Source: Maribacter polysiphoniae (GTDB taxonomy: Bacteria > Bacteroidota > Bacteroidia > Flavobacteriales > Flavobacteriaceae). Taken from it: a stretch of 64,000 nucleotides of DNA. The position numbers were made by a program, and so were the translations under genes. Position 1 is the stretch's first letter; each line of letters begins with the position of its first letter. The stretch spans positions 126,566-190,565 of the forward strand of contig NZ_QGGQ01000008.1 in assembly GCF_003148665.1 (NCBI RefSeq). Reading direction: 5' to 3'. Below the pieces are notes generated by a model, which did not search any database, had not been told where the DNA came from, and saw only the letters and a program-made list of their open reading frames with translations. Below, in pieces: positions 18,012 through 26,939 of the stretch.

Positions 18012-18752
18012 ATGAATTACCTAGCATCAATCGGCAGTTATGCAATAATGATCAAAGAGGTTTTTAGGAAACCTACGAAATGGCGCATAATGAAGTCTTT
18101 GATTCTCAAAGAAATAGATGAACTTATTTATGGTTCATTGGGCATTTTAATATTCATTTCCTTTTTTATTGGTGGTGTTGTTGCCATACAAACGGCATTG
18201 AACATTACCAGCGAACTCATTCCTAAAAATTTGGTAGGTTTTGCTACCCGTCAATCTATTATTTTGGAATTCGCACCAACTTTCTGCTCGATTATCATGG
18301 CAGGTAAAGTAGGTTCCTATATTACAAGTAGTATTGGCACCATGAGGGTCACCGAACAGATCGATGCTTTGGAGGTCATGGGCGTAAACGCCTTGAATTA
18401 CTTGGTATTCCCGAAGATCATCGCGCTGCTCCTTTACCCTTTCATCATAGCCATCGCAATGTATGTCGGTATTTTTGGTGGATGGACTGCCGGTGTTTTA
18501 GGAGGTTTTAGTACGAGTGCTGACTTTATTGAAGGGGTACAGTTGGATTTTATACCATTTCACGTTACCTATGCTTTTATTAAAACTTTGATATTCGCCT
18601 TTGTTTTGGCGACCATTCCTTCCTATCATGGTTTTTATATGAAAGGCGGGGCACTCGAAGTTGGTAAGGCTGCCACGACTTCCTTTGTATGGACGAGTGT
18701 GGTCATCATTATATTGAATTATATTCTAACACAACTCCTATTGGGCCAATGA
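18012..18752 (+). CDS. mlaE: MlaE-family ABC transporter permease
   Basis: A 246-residue integral inner-membrane protein of the MlaE/YrbE family, the permease of the phospholipid transporter that maintains outer-membrane asymmetry. It has about five hydrophobic segments and the family-typical FAPTFCSIIMAGKVGSYITS followed by GTMRVTEQIDALEVMGVN. Its stop overlaps the next gene's start in an ATGA arrangement, so the two are translationally coupled. The substrate-binding MlaD partner is not in the window. Confidence 0.88.
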   Translation: MNYLASIGSYAIMIKEVFRKPTKWRIMKSLILKEIDELIYGSLGILIFISFFIGGVVAIQTALNITSELIPKNLVGFATRQSIILEFAPTFCSIIMAGKVGSYITSSIGTMRVTEQIDALEVMGVNALNYLVFPKIIALLLYPFIIAIAMYVGIFGGWTAGVLGGFSTSADFIEGVQLDFIPFHVTYAFIKTLIFAFVLATIPSYHGFYMKGGALEVGKAATTSFVWTSVVIIILNYILTQLLLGQ

Positions 18753-19516
18753 TCGAAGTAAAGGACATATACAAATCTTTTGATGGCACCCAAATATTAA
18801 AGGGTATCAGCACTGTTTTTGACAAGGGAAAGACCAACTTGATCATTGGACAAAGTGGTTCGGGAAAAACCGTATTCCTGAAATGCCTTTTGGGACTTTT
18901 CAATCCGGACAAGGGATCTATAAGCCTTGATGGTAAGATTTACCCACAACTGTCACCACGTGAACAACGCGGCCTTAGACAGGACATGGGGATGGTATTC
19001 CAAGGAAGCGCCCTTTTCGACTCAATGACCGTAGAAGGCAATGTTATGTTTCCCCTAGAGATGTTCACCAATAAATCCCGATCAGAAATGCAGGATCGTG
19101 CCGATTTTGTTCTAAAAAGGGTGAATCTCGGAGATGCCCATAAGAAATATCCATCTGAAATATCGGGCGGAATGCAAAAACGGGTAGCTATTGCCAGGGC
19201 CATCGTCATGAATCCCAAATATCTCTTCTGCGACGAACCCAATTCCGGATTAGACCCAAAAACAGCCATTGTAATCGATAACCTCATTCATGAAATAACG
19301 TTGGAATACGACATAACCACGGTCATAAATACCCACGACATGAACTCGGTCATGGAGATTGGCGAAAAAATCATCTTCCTGAAAAACGGTATCAAGGAAT
19401 GGGAAGGCACTAAAGAAGACATCTTCAAAACGGACAATGAGGCTGTGACCAATTTTGTATACTCCTCGGAATTGTTCAAAAAGGTACGCCAAATGTATAT
19501 CGAAGAGCGTAATTAG
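18749..19516 (+). CDS. mlaF: MlaF-family ABC transporter ATP-binding protein
   Basis: A 255-residue ABC ATPase that powers the MlaE permease. Walker A is GQSGSGKTVFLK, the ABC signature ISGGMQKRVAIARA, Walker B KYLFCDEPNSGLDP, and the switch histidine is in NTHDMNS. The start is the ATG at 18749 overlapping the mlaE stop; an in-frame upstream extension into mlaE is not needed for the fold, which begins MIEVKDIYKSFDG. Its end overlaps the converging DUF389 gene by 4 bases. Confidence 0.9.
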   Translation: MIEVKDIYKSFDGTQILKGISTVFDKGKTNLIIGQSGSGKTVFLKCLLGLFNPDKGSISLDGKIYPQLSPREQRGLRQDMGMVFQGSALFDSMTVEGNVMFPLEMFTNKSRSEMQDRADFVLKRVNLGDAHKKYPSEISGGMQKRVAIARAIVMNPKYLFCDEPNSGLDPKTAIVIDNLIHEITLEYDITTVINTHDMNSVMEIGEKIIFLKNGIKEWEGTKEDIFKTDNEAVTNFVYSSELFKKVRQMYIEERN

Positions 19517-20979
19517 TCTTGAACTATCTCTTTCAACTGAATGGTACTATCCTTTAATCTTAGCTTTAACCAAGCGTGTAATTTTTTAGTATCCTCATCG
19601 GTCTGAAACGGTTTGGCATCCTTTTTCCATTTTACCTCAAAGATGGGAATGGTGTCTATCTTATTGAAATCGGTTTGGATCGTAGGCGAAAAACCAAGCG
19701 ATTCCAAATTCGTATAATTGGTTTTGGCCTCAATACTCACATCAGCAAAGGGAATGGACAGTCGGGCCAGTTTCCCCAGCTCCCCCTCCAACAACTTAAT
19801 GCGGGAATCTTTATCCGCTAACTCCGTTTTCTGGGTCTCATATAGTTGATCTACGTATTTGAGTTGGTCCAATTGCTCATTTTTCGCCCCTTGGATAATA
19901 TGTAGCTCCGTATTTTTCAACCTATCAAAACTACCCTCATCCTCCTTTTGTTTGTTCCAAGTAGCAATAACATTATCGGGTATGGTCTCATTACCCATAA
20001 ATACCAATTCTATATATGGATTTTCCCCGTTATTAAATTCGATATCCGTAAAGTCGTCCATAAATCTCCCGGAACCTTCAAACTGATACGGTGCTATTTT
20101 CTCTTCAACAAAACGTTGTGCCTGCTTTCGAAAAAGGGATTCCTGAAGTGCATCCCAAAAAGTAATACCTGCAGGGATCATTACCAAGATCGCAAAAAGG
20201 GAAGCCACCCTACCGATAAGCCTTCGCTTTTTGGAATTCACATAACGCACCATTGGAAAACGCAGCAGTTTCAATACCAAAAAGGTTGCCAAGGCAATAA
20301 AAATGGTATTGATACTGAACAAATACATGGCTCCTGTTGCATAATCATAATTGCCGATGGCCAAGCCAAAACCTACTGTACACAAGGGAGGCATTAAAGC
20401 GGTCGCAATAGCAACACCAAAGATAACCGAGGCTATTGTGCCTTTCTTAGCCCTGGCAATAACAAGGGCAAGTCCACCAAAAAAGGCAATCAACACATCC
20501 CGTATATCGGGAGCCGTCCGTGCCAAAAGTTCTGATGATTCATCACGCAATGGGAATATGGCAAAAAACAAATAGGCCGTCAAAACACTCAGTACGACCA
20601 TAACGGTAAAATTCTTTAAAGACCTACGCAGGGTATCCACATCATTTACGGCCAATGAAAGTCCGATACCCAAGATTGGCCCCATTAGGGGAGAAATCAA
20701 CATGGCTCCAATAACAACAGCTGTTGAATTGGCATTAAGTCCAATCGATGCGATGAAAATGGAACAGATCAAAATCCATGAGGTGTGGCCTTTAAAGGGA
20801 ATATCGGCTATAATGGCCTCCTTCGTTGCCTCTTGATCGGTGTTACTACGAATATCCAAAAGTTCAGAAAGGAACTTTTTGGTACTACCCAATAAACCTT
20901 GAATATCCTTTTTTACCTCCTCGCCGCTATCGGTTTGATTTGGTGGACTATTTTTTTCTTCGTTGAGATTTTCATCCAT
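19513..20979 (-). CDS. DUF389 / TIGR00341 family membrane protein
   Basis: A 488-residue membrane protein. After a charged N terminus come about six hydrophobic helices (about 68-265) containing STAVVIGAMLISPLMGPILG and ATALMPPLCTVGFGLAIGNY, the signature of the DUF389 family. The C-terminal 200 residues are hydrophilic with a coiled-coil-like segment (about 350-400). The function of the family is not established. It starts 2 bases after manC and is last in the leftward operon sprT-manC-DUF389. Confidence 0.82.
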   Translation of the reverse strand: MDENLNEEKNSPPNQTDSGEEVKKDIQGLLGSTKKFLSELLDIRSNTDQEATKEAIIADIPFKGHTSWILICSIFIASIGLNANSTAVVIGAMLISPLMGPILGIGLSLAVNDVDTLRRSLKNFTVMVVLSVLTAYLFFAIFPLRDESSELLARTAPDIRDVLIAFFGGLALVIARAKKGTIASVIFGVAIATALMPPLCTVGFGLAIGNYDYATGAMYLFSINTIFIALATFLVLKLLRFPMVRYVNSKKRRLIGRVASLFAILVMIPAGITFWDALQESLFRKQAQRFVEEKIAPYQFEGSGRFMDDFTDIEFNNGENPYIELVFMGNETIPDNVIATWNKQKEDEGSFDRLKNTELHIIQGAKNEQLDQLKYVDQLYETQKTELADKDSRIKLLEGELGKLARLSIPFADVSIEAKTNYTNLESLGFSPTIQTDFNKIDTIPIFEVKWKKDAKPFQTDEDTKKLHAWLKLRLKDSTIQLKEIVQD

Positions 20980-20981
20980 AA

Positions 20982-22061
20982 TTAAGCATACTTATCGCCA
21001 AACTTTTCTTTTACCTTTATCAACACTTGTTTTATATCCTGTTCTTTCGATTTTGGATAAATCAATAGCACTTCCTCCTTGTCCACTATAATGTAATCCT
21101 CGATCCCGTCGACCACTACAATTTTGCCCTTAGGGGAACGAATCATGTTACCGTGGGCATCTTGGCTCAATACCTGACTGTTGACAACGGCATTGTTGTC
21201 AATATCCTTATCCAACTTGTCGTATAAAGAACCCCAAGTTCCCAGATCGTTCCAATCAAAGGTAGCCGGTCGAACATAAATCGACTTGGATTGTTCTAAT
21301 ATAGCATAATCTATTGAAATATTTTCAGCTTTAGGATAGTTGCCTTTTATGAATTCCTTTTCATTCGGAGTATTATAATCAGCCATCCCTGAATTGAATA
21401 ATGCATATTGCACTGGCTGATATTTTTGAAAAGCCTTCACTATACTATTGACACTCCACATGAATATGCCCGCATTCCATAGGAAATTTCCTTGTGCCAT
21501 AAACTCTTTGGCCGTTTCGTAATCCGGTTTTTCCCTGAATTGATGAACCTTTTTAAGATTGGAAGTATTCGTTTTCTCAAATTCTATATACCCAAACCCC
21601 GTATTGGGGAAAGTGGGCACAATACCCAAGGTACAGAGTACGTCCTCTTTTTCACACTTATCAAAACATTCAACAACATCCTTTTCAAAAGCATTCTCAT
21701 CCTCGATCCAATGGTCACTGGGTGCCACGATCATAACTCCGTTCGGATTCATTTTTTGGATCTTCATCGCCGCATATAAAATACAGGGTGCGGTATTACG
21801 CATTGCAGGCTCCAAAACAACCTGTTCCTGTTTTACCATGGGTAATTGCTCCAATACCAAGTTATTATATCGCTCGTTGGTCAAGATCAATATATTCTCT
21901 GTCGGGACAAATTTGTTTAAACGTTGAAAAGTCTTTTGAATCAGGGTTTGTCCAGCACCCAGCATATCATGGAACTGCTTAGGGTTTTCTGTGGTACTGA
22001 TCGGCCAAAAACGGGAACCTACCCCTCCTGCCATTAAAACTGCATAATAATTCTTATTCAT
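20982..22061 (-). CDS. manC: Mannose-1-phosphate guanylyltransferase
   Basis: A 359-residue nucleotidyltransferase making GDP-mannose from mannose-1-phosphate and GTP for glycan and glycoprotein synthesis. The N-terminal pyrophosphorylase signature is LMAGGVGSRFWPIST; VAPSDHWI, TLGIVPTFPNTGFGYIE and FREKPD follow, and SIDYAILEQSK and FDWNDLGTWGSLYD close the domain. It lacks the phosphomannose isomerase half found in bifunctional proteobacterial enzymes. It starts 3 bases after the sprT-like gene and is followed 2 bases later by DUF389. Confidence 0.9.
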   Translation of the reverse strand: MNKNYYAVLMAGGVGSRFWPISTTENPKQFHDMLGAGQTLIQKTFQRLNKFVPTENILILTNERYNNLVLEQLPMVKQEQVVLEPAMRNTAPCILYAAMKIQKMNPNGVMIVAPSDHWIEDENAFEKDVVECFDKCEKEDVLCTLGIVPTFPNTGFGYIEFEKTNTSNLKKVHQFREKPDYETAKEFMAQGNFLWNAGIFMWSVNSIVKAFQKYQPVQYALFNSGMADYNTPNEKEFIKGNYPKAENISIDYAILEQSKSIYVRPATFDWNDLGTWGSLYDKLDKDIDNNAVVNSQVLSQDAHGNMIRSPKGKIVVVDGIEDYIIVDKEEVLLIYPKSKEQDIKQVLIKVKEKFGDKYA

Positions 22062-22064
22062 GAT

Positions 22065-22667
22065 TCAATCCTTTATTAATTCCACTTCGGCATTGGGTTG
22101 AAACAAATAAACCTTTCCCGTTGCCACTTCAACACATTCATAGCGTTTGACCCGTTTATTTCCTTTTTTAAAAAGTTTACCATTATATATACGGAAAATA
22201 CTGCCCAAAGGTAATTCAAAAACGTACGTTTTGTTAGGATGTTGTGGATCGTATTGTTTTAAGGCCAACGACAAGATAGCATCGGTATCACTACTTGCCT
22301 TAGGGTTCTTGAAATGTCTCGCTAAAACGGGAAGAAGCTTTGATGGGAAAACCTCGGGCCTGATAAAGGGCAGCATGAGGTATTGAAAAGTTTTCTTCCA
22401 CTCCAATCCATGGGGTTTTATATTCCTCCCATATTGTTCAAAAGCGGCTAAATGCGCTATTTCATGTACCAATGTTATCAAAAAACGATACTTGTTCAAG
22501 GATGCATTGATGGTAATCTGATGCAACCCATTGGGCAATCGTCGATAATCCCCATGACGCGTAACCCGGTTGTTTACAATCTTAAGATTGACCCCAGAGG
22601 TTTTTATAAGTTCTAAACATGGCGCTACCGCCCTTTCGGGCAAATACTTTAGAAGAATATCATCCAT
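22065..22667 (-). CDS. SprT-like zinc metallopeptidase domain protein
   Basis: About 200 residues. HEIAH (68-72, in LVHEIAHLAAFEQYG) is the HExxH zinc motif of SprT/Spartan-like domains, and GLEWKKTFQYLM is the following helix. The start chosen is the ATG at 22667 (MDDILLKYLPERA); a longer in-frame start would add residues with no family similarity. SprT-like proteins in eukaryotes cut DNA-protein crosslinks; a bacterial role is not established. It is the first gene of the leftward sprT-manC-DUF389 operon and diverges from the GIY-YIG-like gene. Confidence 0.78.
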   Translation of the reverse strand: MDDILLKYLPERAVAPCLELIKTSGVNLKIVNNRVTRHGDYRRLPNGLHQITINASLNKYRFLITLVHEIAHLAAFEQYGRNIKPHGLEWKKTFQYLMLPFIRPEVFPSKLLPVLARHFKNPKASSDTDAILSLALKQYDPQHPNKTYVFELPLGSIFRIYNGKLFKKGNKRVKRYECVEVATGKVYLFQPNAEVELIKD

Positions 22668-22762
22668 TACCACAAAAATAGGATTTTTAGGGCTTTGTTG
22701 ATATTGCAAAAAGACATTCACCAAAATATAGTACTTTGGTCTGTTTCAAAATACGTATTAAA

Positions 22763-23113
22763 ATGCCCAAACCTGTTTATCGCGTTTATGTCATCGAATT
22801 ATCAAAAAGGGTTTTTACCGAAAACGCTAGGTTTAGAGCCGCCAACCCCCAATTCAATGGAGTGTTGCAATGCCTTTATGTAGGTATGACCAGCAAAACC
22901 CCGAAAGAACGTTTTGAACAACACAAAACAGGATATAGGAATAAAAAAGGTTATAAACTTTCTTCCAATATCGTTGAAAAATACGGCATGTATCTTCGAC
23001 CTAGCCTTTACAATCATCTAGCTCCCCTAAACTCTAGGGGAGAGGCCCTAAAACTGGAGGGGAACCTTGCCCTAGAACTGCGCAGAAAACGTTATGCGGT
23101 ATGGTATAATTAG
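22763..23113 (+). CDS. Small GIY-YIG-like protein
   Basis: A 116-residue protein with the layout of a GIY-YIG nuclease domain: VYVIEL (8-13) in place of GIY, LYVGMT (38-43) in place of YIG, an arginine in TPKERFEQH (R50) and a late glutamate in LEGNLALELR (E99), matching the conserved Tyr/Gly/Arg/Glu order. The insert between the first two motifs (about 14-37) is longer than usual. The ATG at 22763 fits the domain start. Nuclease activity is inferred only; it diverges from an SprT-like gene across 95 bases. Confidence 0.65.
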   Translation: MPKPVYRVYVIELSKRVFTENARFRAANPQFNGVLQCLYVGMTSKTPKERFEQHKTGYRNKKGYKLSSNIVEKYGMYLRPSLYNHLAPLNSRGEALKLEGNLALELRRKRYAVWYN

Positions 23114-23204
23114 CTGAATTACAACGACATTCATTTTGTTTTCTTATGTCGATACAGTAAATTTAAAGCTGCATTATCAAAACGCACTAACTAAAACAAC
23201 CACT

Positions 23205-23414
23205 ATGAAAAAAAACATGGGACCTTCGGATAGGATGGTCCGGTTAATTATTGCGATAATAATTACCACTCTCTACGTTGCGAATATCATTTCTGGAACT
23301 GCCGGACTTGTTCTTTTGGCACTGGCGGGCATTTTCCTCTTTACTAGTTTCATCAGTTTCTGCCCTATCTACGGACCTTTTGGACTTTATACCTGCAAAA
23401 AGGAAGAAGAGTAA
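23205..23414 (+). CDS. YgaP-like (DUF2892) small membrane protein
   Basis: A 69-residue protein with two hydrophobic helices (about 11-29 and 33-51) and the DUF2892 hallmarks MGPSDRMVRLIIAI at the N terminus and SFCPIYGPFGLYTCKK at the C terminus, which carries two cysteines. The family is the membrane part of YgaP-type rhodaneses. The start is the ATG at 23205. It is monocistronic, ending at a strong terminator. Confidence 0.82.
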   Translation: MKKNMGPSDRMVRLIIAIIITTLYVANIISGTAGLVLLALAGIFLFTSFISFCPIYGPFGLYTCKKEEE

Positions 23415-23420
23415 ACAACA

Positions 23421-23453
23421 AAAAGGTTGCTACCTCGGTAGCAACCTTTTTTT
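23421..23453. terminator. Strong bidirectional Rho-independent terminator
   Basis: AAAAGGTTGCTACC pairs perfectly with GGTAGCAACCTTTT around a 2-base loop and is followed by further T residues. The A-rich left side makes it work for the leftward SDR transcript too. Confidence 0.85.
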
Positions 23454-23507
23454 ACTAGAATCCATACGAAGCACCATTTCATATGCTACCCCGCATTGAT
23501 ATTATGC

Positions 23508-24188
23508 CTAGGGCGTACTATTACTTACCTGTAACATCTTACCATTGAACATTTCATGTCCGTTCAAAGCAAAATCCTTAATATATCTGGCCATTTCCAT
23601 TGCCGTAACCGGAGCTTTGTACCCAGGAAAGGCTTCTTCCAGCATTTCCGTCTGTACCGCCCCTAAGGCCAAAACATTGAAAGACGGACCTGTTTCCTTG
23701 AATTCCTCGGCCCATAGTTCGGTCAAGGTAATCACAGCACCTTTACTTGAACTGTATGCTGACAACCCTGGGAATTTCATACTGCCTTGCACCCCTCCCA
23801 TGGAGCTTATGGTCACTACATGTCCATTTTTGGGCATTTTAGGCACGACCAACTTGGTAAGGTTGGCAACCCCAAAAACATTTACTTGGTACACCGCTTC
23901 AAATTCAGAAGATCCGGTTTCCAAAAAAGGTTTATTCAGTAATCTACCCGCATTATTGATCAAGACATCCACCGTTTTCCAGTGGGAGTCCAAATAAGCC
24001 CCAACCTTTTTCAAATCCCTATCCTTAGTAATATCAAAAGGAAATGAATCTATATTTTTATGTTTCAATCGGGAAATTGATTCCTCATATCGGGACAAGG
24101 CCAATACACTATGCCCTTCGTTGGCGAAAAGCTGTGCCATTTCAAAACCTATACCCCTACTCGTACCGGTAACGATTATGTTTGCCAT
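23508..24188 (-). CDS. Short-chain dehydrogenase/reductase
   Basis: A 226-residue NAD(P)-dependent SDR. The Rossmann motif is TGTSRGIG (7-14), the NNAG structural motif is at 78-81, the catalytic Ser is in TISSMGG (S128/S129) and the Tyr-Lys pair is Y145/K149 in YSSSKGAV. Substrate cannot be predicted. Its ATG shares one base with the stop codon of the M28 peptidase gene (TAATG), so the two are translationally coupled. Confidence 0.85.
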   Translation of the reverse strand: MANIIVTGTSRGIGFEMAQLFANEGHSVLALSRYEESISRLKHKNIDSFPFDITKDRDLKKVGAYLDSHWKTVDVLINNAGRLLNKPFLETGSSEFEAVYQVNVFGVANLTKLVVPKMPKNGHVVTISSMGGVQGSMKFPGLSAYSSSKGAVITLTELWAEEFKETGPSFNVLALGAVQTEMLEEAFPGYKAPVTAMEMARYIKDFALNGHEMFNGKMLQVSNSTP

Positions 24189-25204
24189 TAGTTATATTTT
24201 ATTTCCTGTTCGGTTGCATTGGCTATACCTGCTACAACAGGAATGAATGTGTTAATTAAAGTAGCCATATGATCAAAATCCATTTCAGAAACCTCATCAC
24301 CTACTTTATGATAATGGTCGAAATTAGTGAAATCAAAGGTTGAAAACGTCTGGGAAGGCACATTGAATTCCTTATGGAAAGGAAAGTTATCCGAACGCAT
24401 GAACAGATTAAATTCCTTGGCGGAAGGCAGAAAGCCGACAATATTACCCTGGGCATACGTGTTACAGACCTCAGCCATGTTAGATTCCCCATATCCTGTT
24501 ACATAGGCCAAATAATCCTTATCCACCATGGGTACCCCTACCATTTCAAAATTCAACATCGTATAAAGATTGAAATCATTCTCCTTTAATCGCTTGGCCA
24601 AATGTCTCGACCCCCACAATCCTTTTTCCTCTGCAGTGAAGAAAGCAAAAACCAAACTGCGTTTATTTGTCTTAGCTTGGGCGAAATAACGAAGCATTTC
24701 CAATACCGTGGTGGTTCCCGAAGCATTATCATTGGCGCCATTTGCTATGGCATCTCCGTTAACGGGTGTTGATGTCCCGATATGGTCATAATGTGCCCCT
24801 ATCAAAATAAACTCATCCTTCAGGTCAGGATCGGTTCCTTCCAAAACCCCAACGATATTATACATCGGCTTATCAGAATTATCAAGGGTATCGCGAAAGG
24901 TCCCAAAGAAGGGCTGTATGCCATTCCTACTAAAAACACCTTCAATATATTGTGCGGCCTTTTCAATACCAGGACTACCCGCATCCCTTCCGTTCAATTC
25001 GTCCGATGCCAAAAAACCCATAATCTTCCCAACGCTATCGCTATTCGTGAATACGAGACCAGGAACAGCGATATTAGACGCTACGACACTTCCTTTGACA
25101 CCGGAGGGGCCACTTGGAACCCCCGAATCCCCATTAGATTTTGATTGTGTGGCACCGCAACCAAAAAGCAGCAGTACAAAAACAAATTGAATGATTTTTT
25201 TCAT
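24188..25204 (-). CDS. M28-family zinc aminopeptidase lipoprotein
   Basis: About 338 residues. A lipoprotein signal (MKKIIQFVFVLLLFGC, lipid on C16) supports the start at 25204 rather than a longer frame. The M28 zinc site is visible as GAHYDHIG, NGANDNASGTT, FFTAEEKGLWGS and FDHYHKVGDE. It lies between the pdhC terminator and the SDR gene. Members are aminopeptidases or related hydrolases acting outside the cytoplasm; the substrate is unknown. Confidence 0.88.
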   Translation of the reverse strand: MKKIIQFVFVLLLFGCGATQSKSNGDSGVPSGPSGVKGSVVASNIAVPGLVFTNSDSVGKIMGFLASDELNGRDAGSPGIEKAAQYIEGVFSRNGIQPFFGTFRDTLDNSDKPMYNIVGVLEGTDPDLKDEFILIGAHYDHIGTSTPVNGDAIANGANDNASGTTTVLEMLRYFAQAKTNKRSLVFAFFTAEEKGLWGSRHLAKRLKENDFNLYTMLNFEMVGVPMVDKDYLAYVTGYGESNMAEVCNTYAQGNIVGFLPSAKEFNLFMRSDNFPFHKEFNVPSQTFSTFDFTNFDHYHKVGDEVSEMDFDHMATLINTFIPVVAGIANATEQEIKYN

Positions 25205-25231
25205 GGAACACGGATTATGATTCTTAAAGAT

Positions 25232-25258
25232 AAAAAAACATCCGCCATTGGCGGATGC
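25232..25258 (-). terminator. Rho-independent terminator after pdhC
   Basis: On the minus strand CATCCGCC pairs with GGCGGATG around a 3-base loop and is followed by seven T residues. It lies 31 bases past the pdhC stop, separating the pdhA-pdhC unit from the M28 gene. Confidence 0.85.
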
Positions 25259-25288
25259 TATATTCTTGTAAAATTTTGAAATGTTCAA

Positions 25289-26932
25289 CTACGCGAGCAT
25301 CGTCACAGGATTTTCAAGGTAAGCCCTTAAAGTCTGTAAGAATTGTGCCCCTGTAGCACCATCAACCGTTCTATGGTCACATGCCAAGGAAAGTGTCATC
25401 GTATTACCAACTACAATCTGTCCATTCTTAACGACTGGTTTTTCAACAATTGCCCCTACGGACAAAATCGCTGAATTGGGCTGATTGATAATGGAGGTGA
25501 ATTCCAAAATCCCGAACATTCCCAAATTGGAAACGGTAAAGGTACTTCCATCCATTTCGGCTGGCGTCAATTTTTTGTTTCTAGCCCTTCCTGCAAGATC
25601 TTTGACCGCTGCACCTATTTGTGTTAGGTTCATTTGATCGGTGAACTTAAGTACTGGCACTACCAAACCATCTTCAACGGCAACGGCAACACCCACATGA
25701 ATATGGTGGTTATACTTTGTAGTATCCCCTTTCCAGGACGTATTCACTTGAGGATGTTTCTTAAGCGCCATGGCACATGCCTTTACCACCATATCATTGA
25801 AGGACACCTTGGTATCTGGCAAATTGTTGATCTGTGCACGGGAAGCCTTTGCATTATCCATATCAACCTCAATGGTCAAATAGTAATGAGGAGCCGTGAA
25901 TTTAGATTCGGACAATCTTTTTGCAATGGTCTTACGCATTTGCGAATTCTTGACCTCTTCTGAACTTTCCTCCCCTACAGGCAAAGCTACTGGAGCTATT
26001 GCTGAGGATGCGGAAGTTGTTTCCTGGGAAGTGGTGGCTGGTTTTGCGGCCTGTTGGACAGGTACGAAATTCTCTATATCTTTCCTTACGATTCTACCGT
26101 GATCACCTGTACCCTTAACATCTTTTAAATCAATGCCTTTTTCTTTGGCGATTTTCTTGGCCAATGGAGAAGCAAAAATCCGTTGCCCATCATTGACAGA
26201 CTCTGCAACAGCTTCTTGACTTGGTTCAGCTGCTTTTTCTTCTTTCACTTCTTCTTTTGCAACCTCATTGGATTTACCGGCAGCAGGTTTTGCGTTCAAC
26301 ACAGCATCAACATCGGTGCCTTCTGGCCCAATTATCGCAAGAACGGCATCTACTGGAGATGACTCTCCTTCTTGAAGACCAATATATAACAAGGTTCCTG
26401 AGTAAAACGACTCAAATTCCATGGTGGCCTTATCGGTTTCGATTTCGGCAAGAATATCACCTTCCTCAACCTTATCGCCAACTTTCTTCAACCAGGAAGC
26501 GACAGTACCTTCTTCCATGGTATCACTAAGACGTGGCATTTTCACGATTTCGACACCTTCTGGAATATCCGCTGAACCTGAACCACTAGAACTACTAGCG
26601 ACAGGTGCCTCTGCAGTATTTTCGGCAACAGGGTCCACTTTCGCCCCATTAGAGGCATCAGCAGCTCCATTGATCAAACCTGAAATATCCTCACCCTCTT
26701 CACCTACGATAGCCAAAAGCGAGTCAACCGGAGCTCCTTCGCCTTCAGGAATACCTATATATAATAAGGTACCCTCATGAAAAGACTCAAATTCCATAGT
26801 TGCCTTATCTGTCTCTATCTCCGCTAGAATATCTCCTTCTTCAACTTTATCACCAACTTGTTTAAGCCATTTTGCCACGGTACCTTCCTCCATGGTATCA
26901 CTCAAACGAGGCATATTAATCACTTCTGCCAT
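25289..26932 (-). CDS. pdhC: Pyruvate dehydrogenase E2, dihydrolipoyl acetyltransferase
   Basis: The 547-residue core of the PDH complex. Two lipoyl domains come first (lipoylated lysines K43 and K168 in ETDKATMEFES), joined by Ala/Ser/Glu-rich linkers, then a peripheral-subunit-binding domain (about 253-290, FASPLAKKIAKEKGIDL), then the catalytic acyltransferase domain with the active-site DHRTVDGA near the C terminus. The two lipoyl domains are nearly identical around the lysine. It starts 7 bases after pdhA. Confidence 0.95.
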   Translation of the reverse strand: MAEVINMPRLSDTMEEGTVAKWLKQVGDKVEEGDILAEIETDKATMEFESFHEGTLLYIGIPEGEGAPVDSLLAIVGEEGEDISGLINGAADASNGAKVDPVAENTAEAPVASSSSGSGSADIPEGVEIVKMPRLSDTMEEGTVASWLKKVGDKVEEGDILAEIETDKATMEFESFYSGTLLYIGLQEGESSPVDAVLAIIGPEGTDVDAVLNAKPAAGKSNEVAKEEVKEEKAAEPSQEAVAESVNDGQRIFASPLAKKIAKEKGIDLKDVKGTGDHGRIVRKDIENFVPVQQAAKPATTSQETTSASSAIAPVALPVGEESSEEVKNSQMRKTIAKRLSESKFTAPHYYLTIEVDMDNAKASRAQINNLPDTKVSFNDMVVKACAMALKKHPQVNTSWKGDTTKYNHHIHVGVAVAVEDGLVVPVLKFTDQMNLTQIGAAVKDLAGRARNKKLTPAEMDGSTFTVSNLGMFGILEFTSIINQPNSAILSVGAIVEKPVVKNGQIVVGNTMTLSLACDHRTVDGATGAQFLQTLRAYLENPVTMLA

Positions 26933-26939
26933 TTAAATA

